From: Amycolatopsis pithecellobii
GTDB lineage: Bacteria; Actinomycetota; Actinomycetes; Mycobacteriales; Pseudonocardiaceae
Reading direction: 5' to 3'
NCBI RefSeq assembly: GCF_009707865.1
Contig: NZ_WMBA01000013.1
Coordinates: 1-64,000 of the forward strand
Length of the DNA stretch: 64,000 nucleotides
Positions 53,324 to 62,742 of this stretch are shown piece by piece. A model generated the notes under the pieces. It saw only the letters and a program-made list of their open reading frames with translations, ran no database searches and was not told where the DNA came from. Numbering within the stretch: the stretch's first letter is position 1; each line of letters begins with the position of its first letter. Both the position numbers and the translations under genes were made by a program.

Positions 53324-55297
53324 ATGGACATCAACAACACGGCTCCGGTCGCGGTTCGCGATCTCGACGAGCCGGCATTCGCCGGCCGTTACCAGGCGGA
53401 CCGCTTCACCATCTCGGTCATCGCCAACCGTATGCGCTACGTCATGCAGCACGTCTGTACCGGGCTCCTACGCGAGTCGTTCTCACCGATCATGCGTGAA
53501 TGGTTCGATTTCGGTGCCGCGCTGAACGGGCCGCCGGAGCTGAACTACGCGTTGAGCGCGTTCGGTGACAGTCTGATCATTTTCGCCGGCGCCATGGAAC
53601 CAGCGGTCCGCAATACCGTGGAGGAGTACCGGCCCCGGCACCTCCGGCCTGGCGATCTGCTGATCTGCAACGACCCGTACCGGTGCGGCACACACGTCAA
53701 CGACATCGCGTTCATCCGGCCGATTTACCACGGCGAACGGCTCATGGGGTTCGCGACGATCCGGGCGCACCAGCTGGATATCGGTGGCACGGTCCCGGCC
53801 GGATTCAGTGCGGGCAAGCGCAATGTCTACGAAAACGGTCTTGTCATCCCGCCGATGCTGTTGTATCGCGACGACGAGCCGATCGCTTCGGTGTTCACAT
53901 TGATCTTCGACAATTCGCGCTTTCCTCAGGTACTGCTGCCCGATATCAAATCGATCTTCCAGTCGCTGCGGCTGGCGGAACGGCTGCTGGGCGAGACGAT
54001 CGACCGGTACGGAGAGGACGCGTTTTTCGGCGCGATGCGCTACAACACCGACGTTTCGGCCGACGCGATGCGGGAAGCGATCCGGACCAAGATTCCCGAC
54101 GGCGTCTACGAAGGTGAGGAGATCATCGACGCCGACGCGGTCGATGACAGCCTGGAGTACCGGATCAAGATCACCATCTCCAAGTACGGCGACGCCGTGG
54201 AAGTCGATCTCGGCGGCACTTCCGGGCAGGCACGAAGCAGTATCAACTGCTCGGCGTTCGACACCATGACCGCGGTGTCGGTCGCGCTGAAACTGCTGAT
54301 CGAACCGCACGTGCCGTTCTCCTCCGGCTACGCCCGCAATATCGATGTCGTGGTGCCACCCGGCACGATTCTGAGTGCCACCCCACCCGACGGTGCGATC
54401 ATGATGTACTTCGAGTGCTCCCACCTCGTGGTGGCGGCGGTCTGCAAGGCACTGAACAAGGTCCTGGGTGCGGATGCCATCGGCGGTGCGCACGGGTCGG
54501 GCATGGTCCACGTGGCCACCGGCCGCCGTGCCGATGGAACCCCGTGGGTGTCGGCCGCGGAGTGTGGCGGCGAAAAGGGGCCGTGGGGCGCGTCCAAAGC
54601 CGGCGACGGTGACAGCTATACGGTCGAGCGCCTGATCAATGCGATGGATGTGCCGGTGGAGTCGACCGAGCAAGGCTCACCGGTCCTGATGATGCGCCGT
54701 GAGTACGTGACCGACTCCGGAGGGCCCGGTTTGTATCGCGGTGGCGCGTCGGTCCGCCGGGACACCTGCTGGCTCACGCCCGCTGATCATGTCAGCACGC
54801 CCTTGCATTCCAAGGCGACGGCCGGGTTCGGGGCGAATGACGGTGGTGCCGGTGCGGTGGCGGCAACGTGGATTTTCCCGCGCGAGGTGTTCGACGTCGA
54901 GGCGGAGGCGGACCTGTTGCCGACAGATCCCGGGATCTACCGCGAATCGATACCGGTGAGCGGGATGCTTCACCCGGACACGAAAGTGCCCGATCCCGGC
55001 GGCGAGTATTTCTATTTCGGACGTGTGCCGTTGTGGCATACCGCACCCGGCGCGCATTTCCGCTATCAGACCGGCGGCGGTGGCGGATGGGGACACCCGT
55101 GGAAACGTGACCCGGAACGGGTCCGTGCGGACGTACGTGACGAATACGTCTCGATATCGGGCGCCCTGCGCGACTACGGAGTCGTGATCACAGGAGACCC
55201 GGCGCTCGACCCGGAGGGGCTCCGGATCGATGTGGAGGCCACCCGGCGCGCCCGCGAGCAAATGTGCGATCAGGCAGGCCAGGAGGGAAAAGAATGA
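53324..55297 (+). CDS. hyuB: Hydantoinase/oxoprolinase B-family subunit
   Basis: A 657-residue HyuB-family protein. NDPYRCGTHVNDIAFIRPIYH near residue 115 holds probable metal ligands of the family, and the Gly-rich HGSGMVHVATG and GGGGGWGHP (close to the C-terminus) are typical. It is the catalytic partner of HyuA. No hydantoin racemase or carbamoylase is adjacent, so classic hydantoin breakdown is unlikely. Within an aromatic island, acetophenone-carboxylase-like or lactam-opening chemistry is the better guess. Its stop overlaps the amidohydrolase start (ATGA). Confidence 0.92.
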   Translation: MDINNTAPVAVRDLDEPAFAGRYQADRFTISVIANRMRYVMQHVCTGLLRESFSPIMREWFDFGAALNGPPELNYALSAFGDSLIIFAGAMEPAVRNTVEEYRPRHLRPGDLLICNDPYRCGTHVNDIAFIRPIYHGERLMGFATIRAHQLDIGGTVPAGFSAGKRNVYENGLVIPPMLLYRDDEPIASVFTLIFDNSRFPQVLLPDIKSIFQSLRLAERLLGETIDRYGEDAFFGAMRYNTDVSADAMREAIRTKIPDGVYEGEEIIDADAVDDSLEYRIKITISKYGDAVEVDLGGTSGQARSSINCSAFDTMTAVSVALKLLIEPHVPFSSGYARNIDVVVPPGTILSATPPDGAIMMYFECSHLVVAAVCKALNKVLGADAIGGAHGSGMVHVATGRRADGTPWVSAAECGGEKGPWGASKAGDGDSYTVERLINAMDVPVESTEQGSPVLMMRREYVTDSGGPGLYRGGASVRRDTCWLTPADHVSTPLHSKATAGFGANDGGAGAVAATWIFPREVFDVEAEADLLPTDPGIYRESIPVSGMLHPDTKVPDPGGEYFYFGRVPLWHTAPGAHFRYQTGGGGGWGHPWKRDPERVRADVRDEYVSISGALRDYGVVITGDPALDPEGLRIDVEATRRAREQMCDQAGQEGKE

Positions 55298-56280
55298 CAC
55301 CGACGATCCATGACGCCATCGATGTCCACGCGCATTCGATGCTGCCGAGCTGGTACCAGATGCTGGCGAAGAAATTCGGCACGCCCGATCCGCGGATAGA
55401 GGGGGTCGCCATTCCTGAGTGGAGCCCCGAATTGGCCATCGAGGTGATGGACCGGTACGGCATCCAGGCGATGGTCCTGTCCAACCCCATCGGGACGAAG
55501 GACCTGTCGGGCGACGAGGCGGTGTCGTTGGCGCGCCGCATGAACGACGAATCGGCCGAGATTCTGGCCCGGTATCCGACCCGCTTCGGCGCCTTTGCGG
55601 CCCTGCCCCTGCAGGATATCGACGCGACGCTCGCGGAGCTGGACTACGCCTTGGACACGCTCGGCTTCGACGGCGTCTGCCTGCAGACGAGCTTCGAGGG
55701 TGCCTACCCGGGACATCCGCGGTTCGAGCCCATGTTCGCCGAGCTGAACCGCAGGCAGGCCACCGCCTTCGTGCATCCGGTGAGTCCGGTCTATTCGGCT
55801 CAGGTCGACGTTCCGGTGATCACGGGGATGCTCGAATTCGTTTTCGACAGCACGCGCGCGGTGGTGAGCCTGGTCTGCTCGGGGCTGCGGCAGAAGTACC
55901 CCGATTTCCATTACATCGCCACACATGGCGGTGGGACGCTACCGTACCTGGCCGACCGGATTTCCTTCGTCACCGAGGAACGGGGCACCGGCTACGAAAA
56001 GCAGCTCAGCTACGACGAGGTGGTGGCGGGCCTGCGGACCATCCATTTCGACCTGGCGATGACAACCTCCCGGGAAGCGCTGGTGTCGTTGCGCGAGCTG
56101 GTGCCGGCGAGTCAGCTGCTGATCGGATTCGATTATCCGATGGTGCCGGAAAAGTACATCCGGCCGGCGATGGACAAGCTGCTTTCCTCCGGTGTCTTCA
56201 GTGAAGCCGAACTGGCTGCCATCGCGAACGAGAACAGCCTGCGGTTGATGCCGAGCCTGGCGAAGCGGCTGGGCAAGTAG
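55294..56280 (+). CDS. Amidohydrolase-2 family (ACMSD/resorcylate decarboxylase-like)
   Basis: A 328-residue TIM-barrel metalloenzyme. Metal and catalytic residues expected in ACMSD-like enzymes are visible: His12 and His14 (DVHAH), His161 (FVHP), His211 (ATHGGG) and Asp280 (GFDYP). Many relatives decarboxylate aromatic or muconate acids without redox; some hydrolyse lactones or amides. In this operon it could remove a carboxyl from a ring or ring-cleavage product. The ATG overlaps the HyuB stop at 55294-55297. Decarboxylation versus hydrolysis cannot be settled from sequence. Confidence 0.87.
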   Translation: MTPTIHDAIDVHAHSMLPSWYQMLAKKFGTPDPRIEGVAIPEWSPELAIEVMDRYGIQAMVLSNPIGTKDLSGDEAVSLARRMNDESAEILARYPTRFGAFAALPLQDIDATLAELDYALDTLGFDGVCLQTSFEGAYPGHPRFEPMFAELNRRQATAFVHPVSPVYSAQVDVPVITGMLEFVFDSTRAVVSLVCSGLRQKYPDFHYIATHGGGTLPYLADRISFVTEERGTGYEKQLSYDEVVAGLRTIHFDLAMTTSREALVSLRELVPASQLLIGFDYPMVPEKYIRPAMDKLLSSGVFSEAELAAIANENSLRLMPSLAKRLGK

Positions 56281-56315
56281 ATAACCGAACTGGGGCCTCA
56301 ACGGTGAGGAGAACG

Positions 56316-57692
56316 ATGATGTCCGCTACGACGCCTCGTGATGCCGATTCGATTCGAGACGTGATCGACAGCTCGCCCATCAGCCGGTTCCAAGCACTGG
56401 TGGTGGGAATCAGTGTCGGGCTCAGCTTGGTCGACGGGTTCGACCTGTTCGTGATGTCATTCGCGGCGTCTCCGATCGCGAAGGAGTGGTCGCTCAACGG
56501 ATCCCAGGTCGGTTTGCTGCTCAGCAGCGGCCTGCTGGGAATGGCGCTCGGCTCGGCCTTCGTCGCGCCCCTGGCGGACCGGGTCGGCCGGCGGCCGTTG
56601 AGCATCGCATGCCTTTCGCTGTCGGTCGCCGGCATGGGTCTCGCGATTCTCACCACCGGGTTCGCCGGGCTCGCGCTGTGTCGCATCTTGACCGGTTTGG
56701 GCATCGGCGGGCTCGTCGCGAGCCTGCCCGTGATCATCGCCGAATACTCGCCACGGCGCCGGCGCGGTGCGCTGATCGCGCTGTACGCGGCGGGACTGCC
56801 GTTCGGGGGGATCATAGGCGGGTTCGTGGCGACCTTCGTCACGACGGAACTGGGCTGGAGGGCGAGTTTCGCCGTCGGTGCCGGGCTGACGTTGCTGCTC
56901 CTGCTGGTCGCGGTGGCGGCGCTGCCGGAATCGCTCGATTTTCTCCTCGTCCGGCGGCCGAAGCGGGCGCTCGAGCGAGTGAACGCGCTGCTCGCACGGA
57001 TGGGCCGGAACCTCGTCGAGGAGTTGCCGGTGGCGGTCCGGGTCCGTGAGGACCGGGTCGGGGCGGCGGTGCTGAGCGGGCGGAACGGGATTCGCTCCGT
57101 GCTGCTCTGGATCAGCTATTTCGTGGCGTACGGGTGTTACTTGTTCGCGGCGAGCTGGATGCCGCTGCTGCTGCAGCGGAGTGGATTCAGCTCGCACCAG
57201 AGCATCAACGGCGGCACGCTGATGAGCGCCGGGGGAGTGGCCGGCATCCTGTTGTTCGGCGGGCTCGCGCTGGTTTGGTCGGCCCGGATGCTGACGGTCG
57301 CGTGTTTCGTCGGTCTGGGATTGACGTTCGTGGCCATCTCGATATCGGCCGGCAGCCCGGTGCTGATTCTCCTCGTCGCGGCGGCGATGGGCATTTTCGG
57401 CAACGCGGTCGCCGCCGGGTTGTTCGCGATCGCGCCCGATCTCTATCCGGCGGCCGTCCGGAGTACCGCGGTCGGATGGGCCGTCGCGATCGGCAGGATC
57501 GGGGCGATCGTTTCGCCGGTGCTCGCGGGCTTGCTCGTCGACCAGAAGTGGTCGACCCAGCAGATTTTCGGTGTGTTCGCACCCCCGATGGCCGTGGCGG
57601 CACTGGCGACCCTCGGTCTTGGCGGGAGGCGGCTCGCACGTTCCCGCAAACCGGCGCTCGACCCGGACAAGGCGACCGATGTTGTGTCGTAG
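56316..57692 (+). CDS. AAHS-family aromatic acid:H+ symporter (PcaK-like)
   Basis: A 458-residue 12-helix transporter. The first helix carries LVDGFDLFVMSF, the DGFDL signature of aromatic acid:H+ symporters, and LADRVGRRPLSI is motif A between helices 2 and 3. It likely imports the aromatic acid consumed by the surrounding enzymes. AGGAG stands just upstream; the ATG at 56316 and the one at 56319 are both possible. It is 35 bp after the amidohydrolase and in the same orientation, so it is part of the operon. Confidence 0.92.
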   Translation: MMSATTPRDADSIRDVIDSSPISRFQALVVGISVGLSLVDGFDLFVMSFAASPIAKEWSLNGSQVGLLLSSGLLGMALGSAFVAPLADRVGRRPLSIACLSLSVAGMGLAILTTGFAGLALCRILTGLGIGGLVASLPVIIAEYSPRRRRGALIALYAAGLPFGGIIGGFVATFVTTELGWRASFAVGAGLTLLLLLVAVAALPESLDFLLVRRPKRALERVNALLARMGRNLVEELPVAVRVREDRVGAAVLSGRNGIRSVLLWISYFVAYGCYLFAASWMPLLLQRSGFSSHQSINGGTLMSAGGVAGILLFGGLALVWSARMLTVACFVGLGLTFVAISISAGSPVLILLVAAAMGIFGNAVAAGLFAIAPDLYPAAVRSTAVGWAVAIGRIGAIVSPVLAGLLVDQKWSTQQIFGVFAPPMAVAALATLGLGGRRLARSRKPALDPDKATDVVS

Positions 57693-57739
57693 GTCCGGAT
57701 TGTCCCCTGTTCGTGAATACCAAGGTGTTGTGAGGTTTT

Positions 57740-58648
57740 ATGACCGGGAGCATTGAAATCGTGGAGGTCGCGCCGCGCGACGGCCTGCAGAACGAAGAGG
57801 TCGTGCTGTCCACATCGGACAAACTGAAGCTGATCGAGCGCGCGATCGAAGCAGGCGCGAAGCGCATCGAAGCGACCAGCTTCGTCAATCCGGCACGAAT
57901 TCCCCAGATGGCCGATGCGGAGGCCGTGGCGGCAGCACTGCCTCGCGAACGAGGCGTCACGTTCGTCGGTCTGGTCCTCAACAAGCGCGGCGCGATCCGC
58001 GCGGTGGATGCGGGAATGGACGAGCTGGGTGCCGTCGCCGTGGCATCCGACGGGCTGGGCCGCCGTAACCAAGGCCAGAGCAGCGCCGAGTCGGTTGCCG
58101 TGGCCGGTGAAATCGTCGAATTCGCCCACGCCCAGGGCCGTGCAGCGCAAATCACCATCGCGGCGGCTTTCGGTTGTCCCTTCGAGGGAAACGTCGCGCC
58201 CGGTCGCGTTATCGCTATCGCGCGACAGGTTGCGGAGAGCAAGCCGCGTGAAGTGGCGCTCGCCGATACGATCGGCGTCGCGGCACCGGGCCAGGTCGGG
58301 AAACTCGTTCGCGCGGTGCGCGAGGCTATCGCGCCGATCCCGCTGCGCGTGCATTTCCACAACACGCGTAACACCGGCCTGGCGAATGTCTGGGCCGCCG
58401 TCATGGCCGGTGCGCAGACCGTCGACGCCGCCGTCGGTGGCATCGGCGGCTGCCCGTTCTCTCCCGGCGCGGCCGGCAACGTCGCGACGGAGGACGTTGT
58501 CTATCTGCTCGAGAGGTCCGGTATCGGAACGTCGATGTCGCTCGATCAGCTCATCGAGACGGCGCACTGGCTGGGTGACGTCGTCGGGCATCGAACCCCG
58601 GGAATGGTGGCCCGTGCCGCGTCGTTTCCCCCGGTGGACTCCGTATGA
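57740..58648 (+). CDS. HMG-CoA lyase-like enzyme
   Basis: A 302-residue DRE-TIM metallolyase. EVAPRDGLQNE (Arg13 and Asp14) and VHFHNTRNTG hold the metal/acid residues, and the flexible G-loop GGIGGCPFSPGAAGNVATED has its catalytic Cys. It should cleave a 3-hydroxy-3-methylglutaryl-CoA-type thioester to acetyl-CoA and a beta-keto acid, or a related branched hydroxyacyl-CoA. Paired with the CoA-transferase that follows (ATGA overlap, 58645-58648), it forms a two-step module: activate a hydroxydicarboxylate, then cleave it into central metabolites. The true substrate may differ from HMG. Confidence 0.9.
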   Translation: MTGSIEIVEVAPRDGLQNEEVVLSTSDKLKLIERAIEAGAKRIEATSFVNPARIPQMADAEAVAAALPRERGVTFVGLVLNKRGAIRAVDAGMDELGAVAVASDGLGRRNQGQSSAESVAVAGEIVEFAHAQGRAAQITIAAAFGCPFEGNVAPGRVIAIARQVAESKPREVALADTIGVAAPGQVGKLVRAVREAIAPIPLRVHFHNTRNTGLANVWAAVMAGAQTVDAAVGGIGGCPFSPGAAGNVATEDVVYLLERSGIGTSMSLDQLIETAHWLGDVVGHRTPGMVARAASFPPVDSV

Positions 58649-59850
58649 CTGTGCACAGCGTGTCGTCGGCAGGCCCGCTCCACGGATTGCGTGTTGTCGA
58701 GATGGGGCAGTTGATCGCCGGCCCCTTTTGCGGGCAGTTACTGGGTGACCTTGGCGCGGACGTCATCAAGATCGAGCCGCCTGGCGCCGGTGATCCGATG
58801 CGACGGTGGGGCCGCGGCGATCCTCCGGTGTGGTGGGAGGTCATCGCCCGCAACAAGCGCTCGGTGTCGATCGACTTGCGGAGGCCAGAGGGACAGGAGC
58901 TCGCCCGCCGGCTCATCATGACCGCTGATGTTCTGATCGAGAACTTCAGGCCGGGCACCTTGGAGAAATGGGATTTGGCGCCGGAGAAGCTCAGGACCGG
59001 CAACCCCCGGCTGATCGTGGCTCGCCTGTCCGGCTACGGCCAGGACGGACCCTACGCGCAGCGCACGGGATTCGGTCTGGTCGGCGAGGCCATGGGCGGG
59101 CTCCGCCACATCGTGGGTTCTCCTGACCGGCCGCCGTCGCGGGTCGGCATCTCGATCGGTGATTCGCTGTGCGGCACATACACGGCACTCGGCATACTCG
59201 CGGCGGTTACCGAAAGGCAGTGCTCCGGCCGGGGGCAAGTGATCGACAGCTCCCTCTACGAGTCGGTTCTCCAAGTCATGGAAAGCCTCGTCGCCGACTA
59301 TTCCGTGCACGGGATCGTGCGGGAGAGAAGCGGAGCCATACTTCCTGGCATCGCCCCGTCCAATGGCTATCCGTGCCGCGACGGTCAGTACCTGATCGGC
59401 GCCAACCAGGACGCCGTCTTCGCGCGGCTTTGCGCGGCGATGGACCAGCCCGAACTGGCCCGCGATCCCCGTTTCGGTGACCACGTGGCCAGGGGCCGGC
59501 ATCAGGCGGAACTGGACGAACTCATCTCGGCGTGGACGCGCGGGCACACGGTCGGCGAAATCGATGAACTGATGGTGTCGCACCGCGTGCCCGGCGGGCG
59601 TTCCTACACCGCGCGCGAGATGGTCAGCGACCCGCATTTCGCCGCACGCCAGTCGATCGTCACCCTCGATCACCCCAAACTGGGCCCGATCATGATGCAG
59701 AATGTGGCGCCGCGTTTCTCCCGCACCCCAGCCGTGGTGCGGCGCCTCGCGCCTGCTCATCCGGGGGAGCACAACCAGGAAATCCTGGGTGAGTTGCTCC
59801 GGTTGCCCGACGACCGGATCGCCGCTCTCCAGGAAACAGGGGTGATCTGA
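58645..59850 (+). CDS. Class III (CaiB/BaiF) CoA-transferase
   Basis: A 401-residue family III CoA-transferase. The N-terminus GLRVVEMGQLIAGPFCGQLLGDLGADVIKIE is the family hallmark (quoted in part positions 14-44), and Asp173 (ISIGDSLCG) corresponds to the catalytic aspartate. It transfers CoA from succinyl-CoA or another donor to an organic acid. It is coupled to the lyase gene by an ATGA overlap and is the last gene of the catabolic operon. It contains a TTA codon at 58738-58740. The overlap with the lyase suggests substrate channelling. Confidence 0.93.
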   Translation: MTVHSVSSAGPLHGLRVVEMGQLIAGPFCGQLLGDLGADVIKIEPPGAGDPMRRWGRGDPPVWWEVIARNKRSVSIDLRRPEGQELARRLIMTADVLIENFRPGTLEKWDLAPEKLRTGNPRLIVARLSGYGQDGPYAQRTGFGLVGEAMGGLRHIVGSPDRPPSRVGISIGDSLCGTYTALGILAAVTERQCSGRGQVIDSSLYESVLQVMESLVADYSVHGIVRERSGAILPGIAPSNGYPCRDGQYLIGANQDAVFARLCAAMDQPELARDPRFGDHVARGRHQAELDELISAWTRGHTVGEIDELMVSHRVPGGRSYTAREMVSDPHFAARQSIVTLDHPKLGPIMMQNVAPRFSRTPAVVRRLAPAHPGEHNQEILGELLRLPDDRIAALQETGVI

Positions 59851-59868
59851 ACGCGTGCCGGGTAGAGA

Positions 59869-59889
59869 TGCCGCGGCGGCGTAGCGGCA
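59869..59889 (+). terminator. Weak hairpin after the catabolic operon
   Basis: TGCCGC (59869-59874) and GCGGCA (59884-59889) form a 6-bp stem with a 9-nt loop, 18 nt after the CoA-transferase stop. No U-tract follows. It is a weak candidate for the operon end. Confidence 0.25.
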
Positions 59890-59985
59890 CTCACAATCCG
59901 GAGCAAGCGAGCGTGAGACGGTTGTCAGGCGAAATCGCACCTCTCGGTGGCACGCGTCCCTCGGTTAATGATCTGATGATGCGCT

Positions 59986-62187
59986 GTGACCGAAACGTGG
60001 CAGGTGCCGGGGTTTGCCGAGGTGGACGTACTCGGTGCGGGTGGGTTCGGCCGGGTCGTGCTCGCGAAGCACGAGGCTTCGGGGCAGTTTGTCGCGATCA
60101 AGTACCTGCGCGGTGAGCTCGGGAGCGAACCGGGGGTCGCCGACGGGTTCCGGCGGGAGGCGTGGCTGCTGCGCGGTGTCCACAGCCCGCACGTGGTACG
60201 CCTGTTCGAGTTCGTCGAGTCGCCGCGGGGCGCGGCACTGGTGATGGAGGCCGTCCCTGGGGTGTCGCTGCGGGCTCTGCTGGCCGCCGAGAAGACGCTC
60301 GCGCCGGAGTCGGCGCTGGCCATCCTGAAGGGTTCGCTCCTCGGGCTCGCCGCGGCGCACGCGGCCGGTGTCGTGCACCGCGACTACAAACCGGGCAACG
60401 TGCTGGTCTCCCGCGAGGGCAAGTCGAAGCTGGTGGACTTCGGGCTGGCCACATTGGACGGACACAGTGGACTGGTGGCGGGATCACCGTCCTACATGGC
60501 CCCGGAGCAGTGGGCAGGCAGGCCGGGTATTCCCGCAACCGATGTGTATGCGGCGACGGCCGTGTTCTTCCGGTGTATCACCGGCCACCGCCCCTTCGAA
60601 GCCGACACCACCGAGCAGCTCCGGTCCCTGCACGAGCGTGCTTCCGTGCCGCTCGACGCTGTGCCCGGGAAACTGCGCGCGCTGATCGCACGGGGCATGG
60701 CCAAGGATCCGGCGTGGCGGCCGGCGAGCGCCGAGGCGTTCGTGGCCGAACTCGAGGTGGTCGCCCGCGCGGCCTACGGCAAGAACTGGGAGCGGCGCGG
60801 CTGGAAACGGCTCGCCACCTCCGTCGCCGCGCTGACCGCCCTGACCCCGCTCGCGTTGCTGGCAACAGGGGGCGTCGCCGCCGCACCGGTCACCGCGGCG
60901 GGCGGCGCGGGAACGGGCGTGGTTGCGGCGACGGTGGGCAAGATCGTCGTCGCAGTCCTCGCGGTCGGAGCGCTCGTCGCCGGCGGGGTGTGGATCTACT
61001 CCCGCCTCGGCGACGCGCCGCGGCAGGCGGCGCTGTCCGTGACGGTGCAAACCGCGACCGGGCAGGATTCCGCGCTGCCCATCATGTATTCGCTGCAGTA
61101 TCCCCAGGTGTCCGGGCACGCGGATGCCGCCATGCAGCAGCGCATCAACGACGCACTGCGCGCGCCCATCGACGAGCGGCTGCGGAGCCTGCGTCAGGAA
61201 CTGGCGGACCCGGACATCCTGAACATGGTGCGGGCACGCGGTGACGTGCTCAAGGCGCACACGACGGCGAAGGTGCTGCTCCAGACCGCGGGCCTGTTGT
61301 CCGTCCGCTATGACCACACGCTCGACTCGGACGTGCTCGCCCATTCGAGCTGGCAGTTCCCCGAGACAGTCAACCTCGACCTGACCACCGGCCAGGTGAC
61401 CGGGCCGCGGGACATGTTCCGGTCCGAGATCCTCACCGCGGCCGGGATGGACACGCTGACCGCCCGGCTGAGCCCACACACCAGGAACGGCTTCTGCCGC
61501 ACTCCGGAAATCGGCGACTACGGGGGCGAGCAGGTGTCCATCGACGCGGCAGACAGGCCGGGCGGCGGTGACCATGTGCCGGCCGCGGACATCGGGTTCA
61601 CCGCGACCGGGGTCGATTTCCTGCTCAAGTGGTACGACCTGGGATGCGACATGGCCACCGGGCAGGAAACGCTCACGTTGCCCTACGCCGAAGCCGAGGA
61701 CCTCCTGCGACCGCAACTGCTGACGATGCTCGGCCGGCAGCCGCCGCCCTCGGCCCGGCCGAGCGGGAAGATGTATACCAATGCCCGATTCGGTTTCAGC
61801 ACGATCGTGCCCGAGGACTACGCCGCGAGCCCGTACGAACCGGCGAACGGCGACGGAATGCAGTACACCAACGCTTCCTTGGGTGCGACGCTCACCGTGT
61901 GGGGCGCCAACGACGCCCGGGCCGCTCAGGAAATCCTGAGCGAGCGGGCCAAGGAGACGGTGGCCGAGGGCGGCCAGGTGACACATCAGCAGGCCGACGG
62001 CACCGCGTACACCATCTCCGGCTACGACGCCGACGGTCAGATCTTCTACGAACGCGGTTACACCGGGCCGGCTTCACTCGCCGCCATCCGCTGGGGCTAT
62101 CCACGAGCGCACAAGGCCGACCTCGACACGCCGGTCGAAACCACCGTCAACGCCTTCCACCCGGGAGACCTCACCCGGCCCCATTGA
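59986..62187 (+). CDS. Membrane Ser/Thr protein kinase with extracytoplasmic domain
   Basis: A 733-residue Hanks-type kinase. The N-terminal domain has the glycine loop GAGGFGRV (17-24), Lys39, HRDYKPGN with catalytic Asp133, and DFGLA with Asp151. Hydrophobic stretches at about 285-345 include at least one membrane span. The outer part resembles the DUF3298/RsiV-type domain (QYPQVSGHADAAMQQRIND near 375) and has a second domain near 600-730. It probably senses an envelope signal. The GTG start lies 135 bp after the catabolic operon. Its 3' end overlaps the convergent lipoprotein gene by 17 bp. Confidence 0.88.
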   Translation: MTETWQVPGFAEVDVLGAGGFGRVVLAKHEASGQFVAIKYLRGELGSEPGVADGFRREAWLLRGVHSPHVVRLFEFVESPRGAALVMEAVPGVSLRALLAAEKTLAPESALAILKGSLLGLAAAHAAGVVHRDYKPGNVLVSREGKSKLVDFGLATLDGHSGLVAGSPSYMAPEQWAGRPGIPATDVYAATAVFFRCITGHRPFEADTTEQLRSLHERASVPLDAVPGKLRALIARGMAKDPAWRPASAEAFVAELEVVARAAYGKNWERRGWKRLATSVAALTALTPLALLATGGVAAAPVTAAGGAGTGVVAATVGKIVVAVLAVGALVAGGVWIYSRLGDAPRQAALSVTVQTATGQDSALPIMYSLQYPQVSGHADAAMQQRINDALRAPIDERLRSLRQELADPDILNMVRARGDVLKAHTTAKVLLQTAGLLSVRYDHTLDSDVLAHSSWQFPETVNLDLTTGQVTGPRDMFRSEILTAAGMDTLTARLSPHTRNGFCRTPEIGDYGGEQVSIDAADRPGGGDHVPAADIGFTATGVDFLLKWYDLGCDMATGQETLTLPYAEAEDLLRPQLLTMLGRQPPPSARPSGKMYTNARFGFSTIVPEDYAASPYEPANGDGMQYTNASLGATLTVWGANDARAAQEILSERAKETVAEGGQVTHQQADGTAYTISGYDADGQIFYERGYTGPASLAAIRWGYPRAHKADLDTPVETTVNAFHPGDLTRPH

Positions 62188-62722
62188 CCGGTATCCGGGC
62201 CGCGACGACCGTGGCCGCCCGCACGGCGAGGTCGCACGCCCTGGACGGATCGTCGTGCGGCGTGACCCCGACCCGCACATACTCGTCGGCGGTCACGTCC
62301 ATGGACACCAAACAGCTCGTCTCGCTGGAGACCTGCATGCGCGCGGCCGCCGCATGGTGCCCGGCGATATCGGGCACCGGCTGCGCCTGCGAGCCCTCGA
62401 AGTCCATCTCGTGGCCGAGCTGGTCGTTGTCGATGATCGTGACGGCGAAGCCGTAGCCCGCGCACGACGGGTGTTCGCTCGAGCCCCTCTCCGGGTAGAC
62501 GTCGTAGCGCTGCTCGAGTTCCGGCACGTCGGCGGGTTCGAGCAGGGTGCACGGGTCGGTGGCGGCGAGCGGCGTCCCGGTCTTGCCCGACCCACCCTTG
62601 GGTGCCGCCGTGTCGCCGCTGCCCCCGGTCTTCGGGTTGCCGGAGCCCGGCGGGTCGTCGTTGCAGGCCGACAGCCCCAGTACGCAGGCCAAGATCGCGG
62701 CGGTCAGCATCGCGCGTCGCAT
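62171..62722 (-). CDS. DUF3558-like secreted lipoprotein
   Basis: A 183-residue lipoprotein. The signal peptide ends in the lipobox LSAC (Cys20), followed by a flexible Gly/Ser/Thr/Lys linker and a domain with DPCTLLEPADV and a later SCLVSMDVTADEYV, the pattern of DUF3558 proteins common in mycobacteria and Pseudonocardiaceae. Its Cys pair (DPC and PSC or SC) may form a disulfide outside the membrane. Function is unknown in the family. It shares 17 bp of 3' end with the convergent kinase gene and lies 20 bp after the next gene on its own strand. Confidence 0.85.
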   Translation of the reverse strand: MRRAMLTAAILACVLGLSACNDDPPGSGNPKTGGSGDTAAPKGGSGKTGTPLAATDPCTLLEPADVPELEQRYDVYPERGSSEHPSCAGYGFAVTIIDNDQLGHEMDFEGSQAQPVPDIAGHHAAAARMQVSSETSCLVSMDVTADEYVRVGVTPHDDPSRACDLAVRAATVVAARIPVNGAG

Positions 62723-62742
62723 TGAGTTTCCCTCGATTCCAG

